Source: Citricoccus sp. SGAir0253
Lineage (GTDB): Bacteria; Actinomycetota; Actinomycetes; Actinomycetales; Micrococcaceae
DNA: 64,000 nucleotides
Assembly (NCBI RefSeq): GCF_005877055.1
Contig: NZ_CP039424.1
Coordinates: 992,001 to 1,056,000 of the forward strand
Reading direction: 5' to 3'
The translations under genes were made by a program, and so were the position numbers. Shown here in pieces: positions 42,709-54,864 of the stretch (the stretch's first letter is position 1; each line of letters opens with the position of its first letter). Below the pieces are notes generated by a model, which had not been told where the DNA came from, did not search any database, and saw only the letters and a list, made by a program, of their open reading frames with translations.

Positions 42709-42738
42709 AGCGTAGAGGTAAGCCTTACCTAAGTGCAA
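42709..42738 (-). promoter_or_regulatory. iron-regulated promoter of the siderophore operon
   Basis: On the minus strand TTGCAC (42738-42733), an 18-base spacer and TACGCT (42714-42709) form a good sigma-A-type promoter whose spacer is almost exactly filled by the DtxR/IdeR box, so bound repressor would block RNA polymerase. Confidence 0.75.
42714..42732. promoter_or_regulatory. DtxR/IdeR iron box
   Basis: Read on the minus strand TTAGGTAAGGCTTACCTCT matches 15 of 19 positions of the DtxR/IdeR consensus TTAGGTTAGGCTAACCTAA and lies between the -35 and -10 of the siderophore operon promoter. Repression by an iron-loaded DtxR homologue is inferred. Confidence 0.88.
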
Positions 42739-42791
42739 GCGACGGGCGCGATTGCGTCACATGGGGCGCGCGTATTACGCGCCGGGGGCCT

Positions 42792-42818
42792 TTGGCACTC
42801 GCCTTGACCGAGTGCTAA
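42792..42818. promoter_or_regulatory. CIRCE element (HrcA operator) upstream of groES
   Basis: TTGGCACTC-N9-GAGTGCTAA differs at one base from the consensus TTAGCACTC-N9-GAGTGCTAA. It overlaps the -35 (TTGACC, 42804-42809). Confidence 0.95.
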
Positions 42819-42833
42819 AGCACGTCCTAGAGT
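42804..42833 (+). promoter_or_regulatory. groES-groEL promoter
   Basis: TTGACC (42804-42809), an 18-base spacer and TAGAGT (42828-42833) form a sigma-A-type promoter with its -35 inside the CIRCE element. Confidence 0.75.
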
Positions 42834-42839
42834 CACTTC

Positions 42840-42864
42840 TGGCACTCCGGGGCACCGGGTGCCA
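42840..42864. promoter_or_regulatory. degenerate second CIRCE-like palindrome
   Basis: TGGCACTC-N9-GGGTGCCA keeps the arm and 9-base spacing of CIRCE with changed ends. It lies just after the predicted transcription start, where HrcA binding would also block transcription. Confidence 0.6.
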
Positions 42865-42989
42865 AGCCTGAAGGACCTGCCATCCGGCACCCGCGACGAC
42901 GGTTGGCCAGCCTACGGCGCACAGCAGAATCCACTGACGCCGGTCGGACCCCCTGGTCTGGCCCACCACAGAAGAAGGAGAGTGCAGAC

Positions 42990-43286
42990 GTGTCTGTCTC
43001 CATCAAGCCCCTCGAGGATCGCATTGTTGTCCGTCCGCTGGAAGCCGAGCAGACCACCGCTTCCGGCCTGGTGATCCCGGACACCGCCAAGGAGAAGCCG
43101 CAGGAGGGCCAGGTCGTGGCCGTCGGCGCCGGCCGTGTCGACGACAACGGCAAGCGCATCCCGGTGGACGTCTCCGAGGGCGACGTGGTGCTGTTCTCCA
43201 AGTACGGCGGCACCGAGGTCAAGGTCGGCGGCGAGGAGTACCTCGTGCTCTCCGCCCGCGACGTGCTGGCCATCGTCACCAAGTGA
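42990..43286 (+). CDS. groES: co-chaperonin GroES
   Basis: The 98-residue protein is the Hsp10 lid for Gro[30 protein letters not shown] (mobile loop), [20 protein letters not shown] and [24 protein letters not shown] 42990 follows AAGGAG at 42975-42980. The leader from the promoter is about 150 bases. HrcA control through CIRCE indicates heat induction. Confidence 0.97.
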   Translation: MSVSIKPLEDRIVVRPLEAEQTTASGLVIPDTAKEKPQEGQVVAVGAGRVDDNGKRIPVDVSEGDVVLFSKYGGTEVKVGGEEYLVLSARDVLAIVTK

Positions 43287-43321
43287 CTTCCGGCCGGGAG
43301 GCCCTGCCGGCCCCCGGCTGA

Positions 43322-45063
<1,742 letters not shown>

Positions 45064-45128
45064 TCCCCTGACCTGGCGAGTGGCCCGGTCCGCCGGGGCC
45101 ACTGACGCCCCCGGGCGTCGCTGACAAC

Positions 45129-45172
45129 GACGACGTGGCATCCCCCGCAGAGGCGGGGGATGCCACGTCGTC
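45129..45172 (+). terminator. strong terminator after groEL, 20-bp perfect stem
   Basis: GACGACGTGGCATCCCCCGC (45129-45148) and its exact reverse complement (45153-45172) enclose the loop AGAG and are followed by TTT. Confidence 0.92.
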
Positions 45173-45258
45173 TTTGGTCCTGTTGAGGGTGTCTCTAAGG
45201 TGTCGGCCTGCGGGGTGTCGGGTCCCCTGCGGTCGGCCGGAAGGCCCCGGACATGACG

Positions 45259-45302
45259 GGATGGACATTTCCCCCGTGAATGCACGGGGGAAATGTCCAT
45301 CC
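45259..45302. terminator. second perfect 20-bp hairpin between convergent genes
   Basis: GGATGGACATTTCCCCCGTG (45259-45278), loop AATG and the exact reverse complement (45283-45302). It probably terminates the leftward symporter gene ending at 45362, although no T-run follows on that strand. Confidence 0.7.
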
Positions 45303-45361
45303 TGGGATGATGTGCTGCGCGCGGGGCGCGGGGCCCGGACGGGGCGCCCGGGGGAGGGGCC

Positions 45362-46798
45362 TCAGGCGCGGGACGCCTCGGGGCGGCGCTCCGCGCCGGT
45401 GCCGGCGCCGCCGTCGTGCCCGGCGTCGAGGAGGTCCGCCTCGTCGTCGGCCAGCAGGTTCGCGCCGGCGCGGCTGGCATCGTAGCGGTCCTGGTCCAGG
45501 ATCCCCTCCTGCTTGGACACGAGGGCCGGGACGAGCGCCTGGCCCACCACGTTCACGCCGGTGCGGCCCATGTCCACGATCGGGTCGACGGCGAGCAGCA
45601 GGCCCACGCCGGCCAGCGGCAGGCCCAGCGTGGACAGGGTCAGGGTCAGCATGACCACGCCGCCGGTGGTGCCCGCGGTGGCGGCGGAGCCCAGGACGGA
45701 GACCACGATGACCAGCAGGTAGTCGCTCCACGCCAGGTCCAGGCCGAAGAACTGGGCCACGAACAGGGCGGCGATGGCCGGGTAGATCGCGGCGCAGCCG
45801 TCCATCTTGGTGGTCGCGCCCAGCGGCACGGCGAAGGAGGCGTAGCCGCGCGGGACGCCGAAGTTGCGCTCGGCCACCCGCTGGGTCACCGGCAGGGTGC
45901 CGATGGAGGAGCGGGAGACGAAGCCGAGCTGGAAGGCCGGCCACATGCCGGTGAAGTACTGCCGGACGGACAGGCCGTGGGCCTTCACGAGCACGGGGTA
46001 GACGACCAGCAGCACCACGGCCAGGCCCACGTAGATGGCGACCACGAACTTGGCCAGGGTCCCCATGGTGTCCCAGCCGTAGCTGGCCACGGCGTTGCCG
46101 ATGAGCCCGACGGTGCCGATCGGGGCGATGCGGATGATCCACCACAGCACCTTCTGGATGACCTCGAGCGTGGAGGCCGAGAAGTCCAGGAACGGGCGGG
46201 CGCGCTCGCCGAGCTTGAGGGCGGCGACGCCCACGGCGATCGAGATCACGAGCACCTGCAGCACGTTGAAGCTGACGGAGGTGGACAGGGTGCCGTCCTC
46301 GGCGGCGGCGGTGCTGGCGGACAGGCCCAGGAAGTTCGAGGGGACCAGGCCCTGCAGGAACGCCCACCAGCTGCCGGTCTTGCCCTCGTAGCCCTCGGGG
46401 GCCTGCTGCCCGGTGCCCACGCCGGGCTGCATCACGGCGCCGATGACGAGGCCCACGACCACGGCGATCAGCGAGGTGATGCCGAACCACAGCAGGGTCT
46501 TGGCGGCCAGCCGGGCGGCGTTGGTCACCTTGGCGAGGTTGGCGATCGAGGCGACGACGGCGAAGAAGACGAGCGGGATGACGGTGGTCTTCAGCAGCGA
46601 GACGTAGCTGGAGCCGATCACCTGGAGGGTGACGCCGAGGCCGGTCGGGGTCTCCTCGCTGTGGCCGGTCGAGCGGGCGACCAGGCCCAGGACGAGGCCG
46701 ACGACGAGGGCCGCGAGGATCTGCGGGCCGAAGCCCGTCATCCAGGCGGGCCACCGGCGCGCGGCGGGGGCGGGGGCGGTGCGGTGGGAATTCTTCAC
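45362..46798 (-). CDS. dicarboxylate/amino acid:cation symporter (DAACS, DctA/GltP type)
   Basis: The 478-residue carrier has the SDF-family signatures: [54 protein letters not shown] and [14 protein letters not shown]. It moves C4-dicarboxylates or acidic amino acids with H+ or Na+. A 100-residue insertion (about 120-165 with [15 protein letters not shown]) matches the actinobacterial members. TAGCCT (revcomp of 46805-46810) ends 6 bases before GTG 46798, a leaderless-type start. Confidence 0.93.
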   Translation of the reverse strand: MKNSHRTAPAPAARRWPAWMTGFGPQILAALVVGLVLGLVARSTGHSEETPTGLGVTLQVIGSSYVSLLKTTVIPLVFFAVVASIANLAKVTNAARLAAKTLLWFGITSLIAVVVGLVIGAVMQPGVGTGQQAPEGYEGKTGSWWAFLQGLVPSNFLGLSASTAAAEDGTLSTSVSFNVLQVLVISIAVGVAALKLGERARPFLDFSASTLEVIQKVLWWIIRIAPIGTVGLIGNAVASYGWDTMGTLAKFVVAIYVGLAVVLLVVYPVLVKAHGLSVRQYFTGMWPAFQLGFVSRSSIGTLPVTQRVAERNFGVPRGYASFAVPLGATTKMDGCAAIYPAIAALFVAQFFGLDLAWSDYLLVIVVSVLGSAATAGTTGGVVMLTLTLSTLGLPLAGVGLLLAVDPIVDMGRTGVNVVGQALVPALVSKQEGILDQDRYDASRAGANLLADDEADLLDAGHDGGAGTGAERRPEASRA

Positions 46799-46946
46799 CG
46801 CAGAAGGCTAGGCGGCACATACCACGGACGCCGAATGGCATTGCGCCATGTGACGGACGTGTGGCGCGGCTCGCGCGCGGCGGCTCACGCAGGGGTGTGA
46901 GCAAACTAAAGCCCTCAACCATGCGGACGGGCCTAGACTGGTCTGA

Positions 46947-48518
<1,572 letters not shown>

Positions 48519-48570
48519 CCGCGTGCGGGCGTGGGGCGATCCTGTCCCACGCCTGCACTAGGCTGGATGC

Positions 48571-49707
48571 GTGACCCAACAGATCGAGATCGGACGCGGC
48601 AAGCGCGCACGCCAGGCCTACGCATTGGACGACATCGCGGTGGTGCCCACCCGGCGCACCCGGGACCCCGAGGACGTCTCCATCGCGTGGCAGATCGACG
48701 CGTTCCGGTTCGACATGCCCGTGATCGGCGCCCCCATGGACTCCGTGATGAGCCCGGACACCGCCATCGCGCTGGGGCAGCTCGGCGGCATGGGCGTGCT
48801 CAACCTCGAGGGCCTGTGGACGCGCTACGAGGACCCCACCCCGGTGCTGGAGGAGATCGCGGCGTTCGAGCCGTCGAACTACTCCCCGTCCAACACCCGG
48901 CGGCTGCAGGAGATCTACGCCCGGCCCATCCAGCCCGAGCTCATCACCGCCCGGCTGGCCCAGATCCGCGAGGCCGGGGTGGTGGTGGCCGGCTCGCTGA
49001 CCCCCCAGCACACCCAGGAGTACTACGAGACCGTCCTGGCCGCCGGCGTGGACATGTTCGTCATCCGCGGCACCACGGTGTCCGCCGAGCACGTGTCCCA
49101 GAACCGCGAGCCGCTGGACCTGAAGAAGTTCATCTACGAGCTGGACGTGCCCGTCATCGTGGGCGGGGCGGCCGGCTACACCCCGGCCCTGCACCTGATG
49201 CGCACCGGTGCGGCCGGCGTGCTCGTCGGCTTCGGCGGCGGCTCCTCCACCACCACCCGCCGCGCGCTGGGCATCCGCGTGCCGATGGCCACCGCCATCT
49301 CGGACATCGCCGAGGCCCGGCGGGACTACATGGACGAGTCCGGCGGCCGCTACGTGCACGTGATCGCCGACGGCGGCCTGGGCACCTCGGGCGACATCGT
49401 CAAGGCCCTGGCCATGGGCGCCGACGCCGTCATGCTCGGCGCCGCCCTCGCCCGCGCCTCCGAGGCCCCCGGCCGCGGCTGGCACTGGGGCGGGGAGGCC
49501 GCGCACGCGGACATGCCGCGCGGCGACCGTACCCAGGTCGGCACCGTCGGCAGCCTGCAGGACGTGTTGTGGGGGCCCAGCCACCACACCAGCGGCACCT
49601 CGAACCTCATGGGCGCGCTCAAGCGGGCCATGGCCACCTCCGGGTACTCGGACGTCAAGGAGTTCCAGAAGGTCGAGGTCCTCGTGGCACCCGCCCGCGA
49701 CCGCTGA
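48571..49707 (+). CDS. GuaB3-family IMP dehydrogenase-related protein
   Basis: The 378-residue TIM-barrel protein resembles IMPDH but has no CBS domains, and in the loop the catalytic Cys is replaced: GFGGGSSTTTRRALG instead of SICTTR. Actinobacterial GuaB3 proteins commonly carry this change. SGGRYVHVIADGGLGTSGDIVKALAMGADAVMLG is intact and VGTVGSLQDVLWGPSHHTSGTSNLMGALKRAMATSGY is typical of the end. Function may be GMP or IMP binding, or reductase-like activity. TAGGCT ends 6 bases before GTG 48571. Confidence 0.93.
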   Translation: MTQQIEIGRGKRARQAYALDDIAVVPTRRTRDPEDVSIAWQIDAFRFDMPVIGAPMDSVMSPDTAIALGQLGGMGVLNLEGLWTRYEDPTPVLEEIAAFEPSNYSPSNTRRLQEIYARPIQPELITARLAQIREAGVVVAGSLTPQHTQEYYETVLAAGVDMFVIRGTTVSAEHVSQNREPLDLKKFIYELDVPVIVGGAAGYTPALHLMRTGAAGVLVGFGGGSSTTTRRALGIRVPMATAISDIAEARRDYMDESGGRYVHVIADGGLGTSGDIVKALAMGADAVMLGAALARASEAPGRGWHWGGEAAHADMPRGDRTQVGTVGSLQDVLWGPSHHTSGTSNLMGALKRAMATSGYSDVKEFQKVEVLVAPARDR

Positions 49708-49713
49708 GCCCCC

Positions 49714-51708
49714 GTGTCCACCCCCGGTCCCGCGTCCCCCGGACCCGCCGCCCCTGCCGGCGGGGACGGGCCGGTGCCCCCGATGGCGGCCGGGCCGCTG
49801 CCCCCGACGGCGGCCGAGCCGGCCGGGGCGCTGGGCCCGGCCCACCGTGAGCGGACGCTGGCGGCCCTGGCCGCCACCACCGCCGCGGACCCGCTCGACG
49901 TGCTCGTCGTCGGCGGCGGCGTGGTCGGGGCGGGCACGGCCCTGGACGCGGCCACCCGCGGGCTGTCCACGGCGCTGGTCGAGGCCACCGACTTCGCGTG
50001 GGGCACCTCATCGCGCTCCTCGAAGCTGGTCCACGGGGGGCTGCGCTACCTCGAGATGTTCGACTTCCCGCTCGTCCACGAGGCGTTGCGCGAACGCGGC
50101 CGGCTCGTCGAGGACATCGCCCCGCACCTCGTGCGGCCCGTGCCGTTCCTGTACCCGCTCGCCAAGGCGTGGGAGCGGGCGTACGTGGGGGCCGGCGTCG
50201 CGCTCTACGACGGGATGGCCGCCGGCCGCACGGGGCACCTGCCGGTGCACCGGCACCTGGGCCACGCGGCCGTGGCGCGCATCGCGCCGGGGCTGCGCCC
50301 GGACAGCCACCTGGGCGCCATCCGCTACTACGACGCCCAGGTGGACGACGCCCGGCTGGTGATCGAGCTGGTGCGCACCGCCGCTGCGCACGGGGCGCAC
50401 TGCGCCTCGCGGCTCGAGGTCACCGCCTACCTCGGCACCGGGATCGCCGGCGCCGTCACCGGTGTCCACGGCGTGGAGGTGCTGGACCGCGAGACGGGGC
50501 ACCGGTCCACCGTGCACGCCCGCCGGGTCATCACCGCCACCGGCGTGTGGACCGGGGAGATCCCCGTCCGCCTCCCGGACGGCGGCGAGCAGGCGCTCAC
50601 GGAGGGCATGCCGCGGGTCACGGCCGCCAAGGGCATCCACCTCGTGGTGCCGCGCGACCGCTTCACCTCCAGCGCCGGGCTGATCCTGCGGACGGAGAAG
50701 TCCGTGCTGTTCGTCATCCCGTGGGGCCGGCACTGGATCATCGGCACCACGGACACCCCGTGGCACCTCGGCCCGGACCGCCCCGCCGCCACGAGCGCGG
50801 ACATCGACTACGTCCTGGAGCGGGCGAACACCGTGCTGGCCGAGCCGCTGACGCGCCGGGACGTGGTGGGCGTCTTCGCCGGGCTGCGCCCGCTCGTGGT
50901 GCCGCCGGGGGAGGACCGCCCGCTCGGGGAGTCGCCCACGGAGCCGGCCTCGGCGGCCGACCGCTCGACCGCGCGGATCTCCCGCGAGCACGTCGTCGTC
51001 TCCCCGGTGCCCGGGCTCACCGTGGTGGCCGGCGGGAAGCTGACCACCTACCGGACGATGGCCGCGGACGCGGTGGACGCCGCCGTCGCCGCGCCGGGCG
51101 CCCCCGGCACCGGGGCGCTCACCGGCGAGGACGCGACGGGCGCGGGCGCCGGCGTCCCCGGGTCCTGCACCGCGGACCTGCCGCTGCTCGGCGCGCAGGG
51201 CTGGGTCCCGGCCTGGAACCGGCGCACCCTGCTGGCGCGCGAGTCGGGGCTGCCGGCCGCCGTCGTCGAGTCCCTGCTGCACCGCTACGGCTCCGGCGCC
51301 CCCGAGGTGATCGGGCTGGCCCTGGCCGACCCGGAGCTCGCCCGCGAGCTGCCGGGACTGCCCGGCAGCCTGGCGGCCGAGGCGGTGCACGCCGTGGCCC
51401 GAGAGGGTGCCCGGTCCGTCCAGGACGTGCTGGCGCGCCGGCTGCGCGCCGTGTTCGAGGCCGACGACGCCGGGGCCGCCGCCGCGGGGCCCGTCGCCCG
51501 GCTGGTGGCGCCGCTGCTCGGCTGGGACGCCGGCCGCGCCGCCGCGGAGGCCGAGCGGTACCGGCACTGGACCCGCGCCCAGCGGGCCACGCGCCAGGCC
51601 GCCACGGACGAGGAGGCGCACGCCCTGCTGGTCGAGGCGGCGCACGGGTCGGTCCGCGATCCGGACCGGGGCGGCCGCCCCACCACCTCGGAGTTCTACG
51701 CCGGGTAG
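49714..51708 (+). CDS. glpD: aerobic glycerol-3-phosphate dehydrogenase
   Basis: The 664-residue FAD-dependent enzyme oxidises glycerol-3-phosphate to dihydroxyacetone phosphate at the membrane, feeding electrons to quinone. It has the FAD motif DVLVVGGGVVGAGTALDAATRG, TSSRSSKLVHGGLRYLE, KGIHLVVPRDRF and FVIPWGRHWIIGTTDTPW, AGLRPLVVPP and a C-terminal GlpD helical domain. The N-terminal 45 residues are Pro/Ala-rich and non-conserved; a start nearer AHRER is possible. It begins 6 bases after guaB3, without an evident own promoter. Confidence 0.95.
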   Translation: MSTPGPASPGPAAPAGGDGPVPPMAAGPLPPTAAEPAGALGPAHRERTLAALAATTAADPLDVLVVGGGVVGAGTALDAATRGLSTALVEATDFAWGTSSRSSKLVHGGLRYLEMFDFPLVHEALRERGRLVEDIAPHLVRPVPFLYPLAKAWERAYVGAGVALYDGMAAGRTGHLPVHRHLGHAAVARIAPGLRPDSHLGAIRYYDAQVDDARLVIELVRTAAAHGAHCASRLEVTAYLGTGIAGAVTGVHGVEVLDRETGHRSTVHARRVITATGVWTGEIPVRLPDGGEQALTEGMPRVTAAKGIHLVVPRDRFTSSAGLILRTEKSVLFVIPWGRHWIIGTTDTPWHLGPDRPAATSADIDYVLERANTVLAEPLTRRDVVGVFAGLRPLVVPPGEDRPLGESPTEPASAADRSTARISREHVVVSPVPGLTVVAGGKLTTYRTMAADAVDAAVAAPGAPGTGALTGEDATGAGAGVPGSCTADLPLLGAQGWVPAWNRRTLLARESGLPAAVVESLLHRYGSGAPEVIGLALADPELARELPGLPGSLAAEAVHAVAREGARSVQDVLARRLRAVFEADDAGAAAAGPVARLVAPLLGWDAGRAAAEAERYRHWTRAQRATRQAATDEEAHALLVEAAHGSVRDPDRGGRPTTSEFYAG

Positions 51709-51730
51709 AGAAACCGCGTAGTCTTGATGG

Positions 51731-52753
51731 GTGCTCAAGACCGCCCTGAGACCCGCGTGGATCGCCGGACTGATCCTGGCCCTCGTGGTGTCCGCGGTCT
51801 TCGTGCTGCTCGGCAAGTGGCAGATGGACAACGCGGCCTCCGCGCCGCCGCCGCTGACCCAGACCGAGACGCCCGTGCCCCTCACCGAGCACTTCCGGCC
51901 CGGCCACGCCATGCTCGGCACGCAGGCCGACCAGGTCGTCACCCTCTCCGGGCGGTTCGTGCCCGGCACCGACGTGCTCGTGCATCCGCGCCTGCAGGGG
52001 CAGCGGGAGGGCTACTGGGCCGTGACCGCCCTCGCCGTGGACGGCGCCCCGGACGGGGAACTCATCCCCGTGGTGCGCGGCTGGACCGACGCCCCCGCCG
52101 CGACCGACCCCGCGCCCGAGGGCCCCGTGCGGCTGACCGGCCGCCTGCTGCCCAGCGAGGGCCCGCAGCCGCGGGGCCAGGAGCGGACCGAGCACGGCTA
52201 CGTGCTGGCGAACCTCTCCTCCGCCGAGCTGGTCAACCTGTGGGACGCCCCGGCCTATGCCGGCTTCGTCGTGGCCTTCGACGTGGCGTCCGGCGGCGCG
52301 GACGGGCAGGCGGCCACGGACGGCCAGGCCGCGGGCGCGCCGGCCCCCGCGGGGGGCCGGGAGGTCGGGGCGAAGGCGCCCGGCGGCGAGCTGGAGCCCG
52401 TCTGGGTGGGACCGCAGCCGCAGGAGACCACCTACAACTGGATGAACATCTTCTACGCGATCGAGTGGGTCGTGTTCGCCGGGTTCGCGCTCTACCTGTG
52501 GTGGCGCTTCCTGCGCGACGACGTCAAGCGCGAGCGCGAGGAGCAGGAACTCGACCGCCGGTGGGAGGCCGACTGGCGGGCCCGTGAGCTGGAGCGCCGC
52601 CGGGCCGAGGCCCGGGAGGCCAAGCGCCGGGCCGTCGAGGAGTACGAGCGCTTCCACGGCCGGACCCCGGCCACCTCGTCCGCACGCCCGGACGCATCCC
52701 GTTCCGGGACGATCACCGCGTCCCGGCCCCCGTCACCCCAGGAGGACCAGTGA
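51731..52753 (+). CDS. SURF1 family cytochrome oxidase biogenesis protein
   Basis: The 340-residue protein has the SURF1 layout: one N-terminal transmembrane helix (WIAGLILALVVSAVFVLLGKWQ), an extracytoplasmic domain (LSGRFVPGTDVLVHPRLQGQREGYWAVTAL, PVVRGWTDAP, VRLTGRLLPSE) and a second helix near the end (YNWMNIFYAIEWVVFAGFALYLWWR) with a charged tail. SURF1 helps assemble cytochrome aa3. TAGTCT (51719-51724) ends 6 bases before GTG 51731. It overlaps DUF3817 by 4 bases. Confidence 0.9.
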   Translation: MLKTALRPAWIAGLILALVVSAVFVLLGKWQMDNAASAPPPLTQTETPVPLTEHFRPGHAMLGTQADQVVTLSGRFVPGTDVLVHPRLQGQREGYWAVTALAVDGAPDGELIPVVRGWTDAPAATDPAPEGPVRLTGRLLPSEGPQPRGQERTEHGYVLANLSSAELVNLWDAPAYAGFVVAFDVASGGADGQAATDGQAAGAPAPAGGREVGAKAPGGELEPVWVGPQPQETTYNWMNIFYAIEWVVFAGFALYLWWRFLRDDVKREREEQELDRRWEADWRARELERRRAEAREAKRRAVEEYERFHGRTPATSSARPDASRSGTITASRPPSPQEDQ

Positions 52754-53433
52754 CCACCCCCCAGCACGGCCCGGACACCGCCGGAGCGCACGCCGCAGGG
52801 CCCGCCCCCGAGGACGCCCACCGCGAGGACCGGCCCGCCGGCGATCCCGTCCCCGCCCGCGGGCCCCGGGGCGGCCTCGCGCAGGACCCCGGTGCCGGGG
52901 ACCGCGGGCCGGTGGACCCGGCCACGCTGCCGGACCCCGAGGACATCACCGAGGCCGACCTGCCGGCCCCGCCGCCGCGGCCCGGGCGCCAGGCGCCGCG
53001 CCGCTTCGCGGGCACCCACCAGCAGATCCGTTCCGCCCTGGGCCTGTACAAGGTCTGCGCGTGGATCACCGGCATCATGCTGCTGCTGCTCGTGGGGGAG
53101 ATGGTCTTCAAGTACGGCTTCGGCACCGAGCTCTACGCCGGCGGCACCCGGATCGACGGCAGCCCCAACACGCTGTCCTTCCAGCCGGAGGACTCCGTGA
53201 CCGGCGGCGTCAACCTCTCCATCGCCGTCCTGATCGCCCACGGCTGGCTGTACGTGGTCTACCTCGTGTCCGCGTTCCGCCTGTGGTCCCTCATGCGCTG
53301 GCACGGCCTGCGCCTGCTGTTGATCGCCGGCGGTGGCGTGGTGCCGTTCCTGTCCTTCATCGTGGAGCGGCGGGTCCACGCCGAGACGGAGCGGGAGATG
53401 GCCGAGCACCCGGAGGCCCTGCGCCGGTACTGA
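52750..53433 (+). CDS. DUF3817 integral membrane protein
   Basis: The 227-residue protein has a Pro/Ala/Asp-rich cytoplasmic first third, then DUF3817: about three transmembrane segments (SALGLYKVCAWITGIMLLLLVGEM, NLSIAVLIAHGWLYVVYLVSAF, GLRLLLIAGGGVVPFLSFIVERRVHAE). The family often sits next to SURF1 and probably works in respiratory-chain assembly. GTG 52750 overlaps the SURF1 stop (GTGA). Confidence 0.9.
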   Translation: MTTPQHGPDTAGAHAAGPAPEDAHREDRPAGDPVPARGPRGGLAQDPGAGDRGPVDPATLPDPEDITEADLPAPPPRPGRQAPRRFAGTHQQIRSALGLYKVCAWITGIMLLLLVGEMVFKYGFGTELYAGGTRIDGSPNTLSFQPEDSVTGGVNLSIAVLIAHGWLYVVYLVSAFRLWSLMRWHGLRLLLIAGGGVVPFLSFIVERRVHAETEREMAEHPEALRRY

Positions 53434-53459
53434 GGCCCGGGCGGCCGCTCGACGGGGCG

Positions 53460-54797
53460 TCAGCGGCGCACGAGGCGCAGCACGCCGGCCAGCGAGACCA
53501 GCACCACCACGCCCAGCACGGCGGACAGGCCGGCGTAGCCCAGCCACCCCATGACGAGACCGGCCACCACGGAGCCCACGGCGGCCGCCAGGGACATCAG
53601 GGCATCGGAGAACCCCTGGGCCGGCACCCGCTCCTCCGGCCGCAGCGCCTCCACGAGCAGGGTGGACCCGGCCACCGTGGCCGCGGACCAGCCCAGGCCC
53701 AGCAGCACGAGCCCGGTCACGACCGCCGCGTGCTCGCCGGGGAGCAGGCCGGTGGACGCGGTGGCGGCCAGCAGGGTGAGCAGTCCGCCGGAGACGACCC
53801 GCCCGGGGCCGAAGCGGTCGGCCAGCACGCCCATCACGGGGGACAGCGCGTACATGCCCGCCACGTGCAGCGAGATGGTGAACCCGATCAGCACCACCGT
53901 GTCCGGGTGCCGGCCCAGCTCGGCGCTGGCCACGCCGGCCTCGTGCTGCAGGTGCAGGGGCGTCATCGACATGAGTCCCACCATGACGGCGTGCGCGGCC
54001 ACCACGGACAGCAGGGCGGCGCGGGCCGAGGGGTGCCGGCGGATCGCGTGCCATCCGGCGCTCCAGCGACGACGGCCGGGCGCCGGGGCCGTCACCGTGC
54101 CCGTCACCGGGCCCGCCGGCGCCCGGGCCCCGGCCCCCGTCGCGCCCTCGAGCTCGCGGCGCAGCAGCAGGGGGTCGGGCCGCAGGCCGGCCAGGATGAT
54201 GAGCCAGCCCACGAGCATCCCGGCCCCGGAGATCAGGAAGGGCCCCGCGTGGGCGGGCACCCCGAGGGCGGCGGCGAGGACGGCGCCGGGCCCGACCATG
54301 TTCGGGCCGAGGACCGCGCCCACGGTCACCGCCCACACCACGAGGGACAGGTCCCGGCCCCGGTGCCGGGGCTGGGCGAGGTCCGTCACGGCGAAGCGGG
54401 CCTGGAGGTTCACGGCAGCGCCGAAGCCCACGAGGAACGCCCCGAGCAGCAGCACGGGGAACCAGCGGGTCACCACGGCGGCGACCATGAGCGCCTGGCC
54501 CACGAGGCCGGCGCCCAGGCCCAGGCCCAGCGCCACCCGGCGGCCGCGTTCGAGGGCCAGCTGGGACAGGGGGATGGACACCAGGGCGGAGCCGAGCGTC
54601 AGCGCGGTGTTGACCAGCCCGGCGGTGGACTCCGCCCCGGACAGGTGCACGGCCAGGATCGAGCCCAGGGACAGGGTGGCGCCGTTGCCCAGGCCGGAGA
54701 AGACCTGGGCGGTGGCCAGGGTGCGCACGGCACGGCGCTGGGCCGCCCGGGCGCGCGGCAAGAGGGGGACGGTGTCGGCACCGGGAATCGCAGTCAC
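53460..54797 (-). CDS. MFS transporter, drug-efflux-like
   Basis: The 445-residue protein has twelve predicted helices and a long central loop (GATGAGARAPAG). MFS motifs include LTLGSALVSIPLSQLALERGRRVALG and LSPVMGVLADRFGPGRVVSGG. Substrate is unknown; the set of motifs fits the drug exporter type. TATGGT (revcomp of 54804-54809) ends 6 bases before GTG 54797. Divergent from guaA. Confidence 0.9.
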   Translation of the reverse strand: MTAIPGADTVPLLPRARAAQRRAVRTLATAQVFSGLGNGATLSLGSILAVHLSGAESTAGLVNTALTLGSALVSIPLSQLALERGRRVALGLGLGAGLVGQALMVAAVVTRWFPVLLLGAFLVGFGAAVNLQARFAVTDLAQPRHRGRDLSLVVWAVTVGAVLGPNMVGPGAVLAAALGVPAHAGPFLISGAGMLVGWLIILAGLRPDPLLLRRELEGATGAGARAPAGPVTGTVTAPAPGRRRWSAGWHAIRRHPSARAALLSVVAAHAVMVGLMSMTPLHLQHEAGVASAELGRHPDTVVLIGFTISLHVAGMYALSPVMGVLADRFGPGRVVSGGLLTLLAATASTGLLPGEHAAVVTGLVLLGLGWSAATVAGSTLLVEALRPEERVPAQGFSDALMSLAAAVGSVVAGLVMGWLGYAGLSAVLGVVVLVSLAGVLRLVRR

Positions 54798-54864
54798 CCG
54801 GCCACCATACCCGAGGGGGTATGCGGGGGACCGGGAGGGGCGTGCCCTGGACTATCCTTGACGG

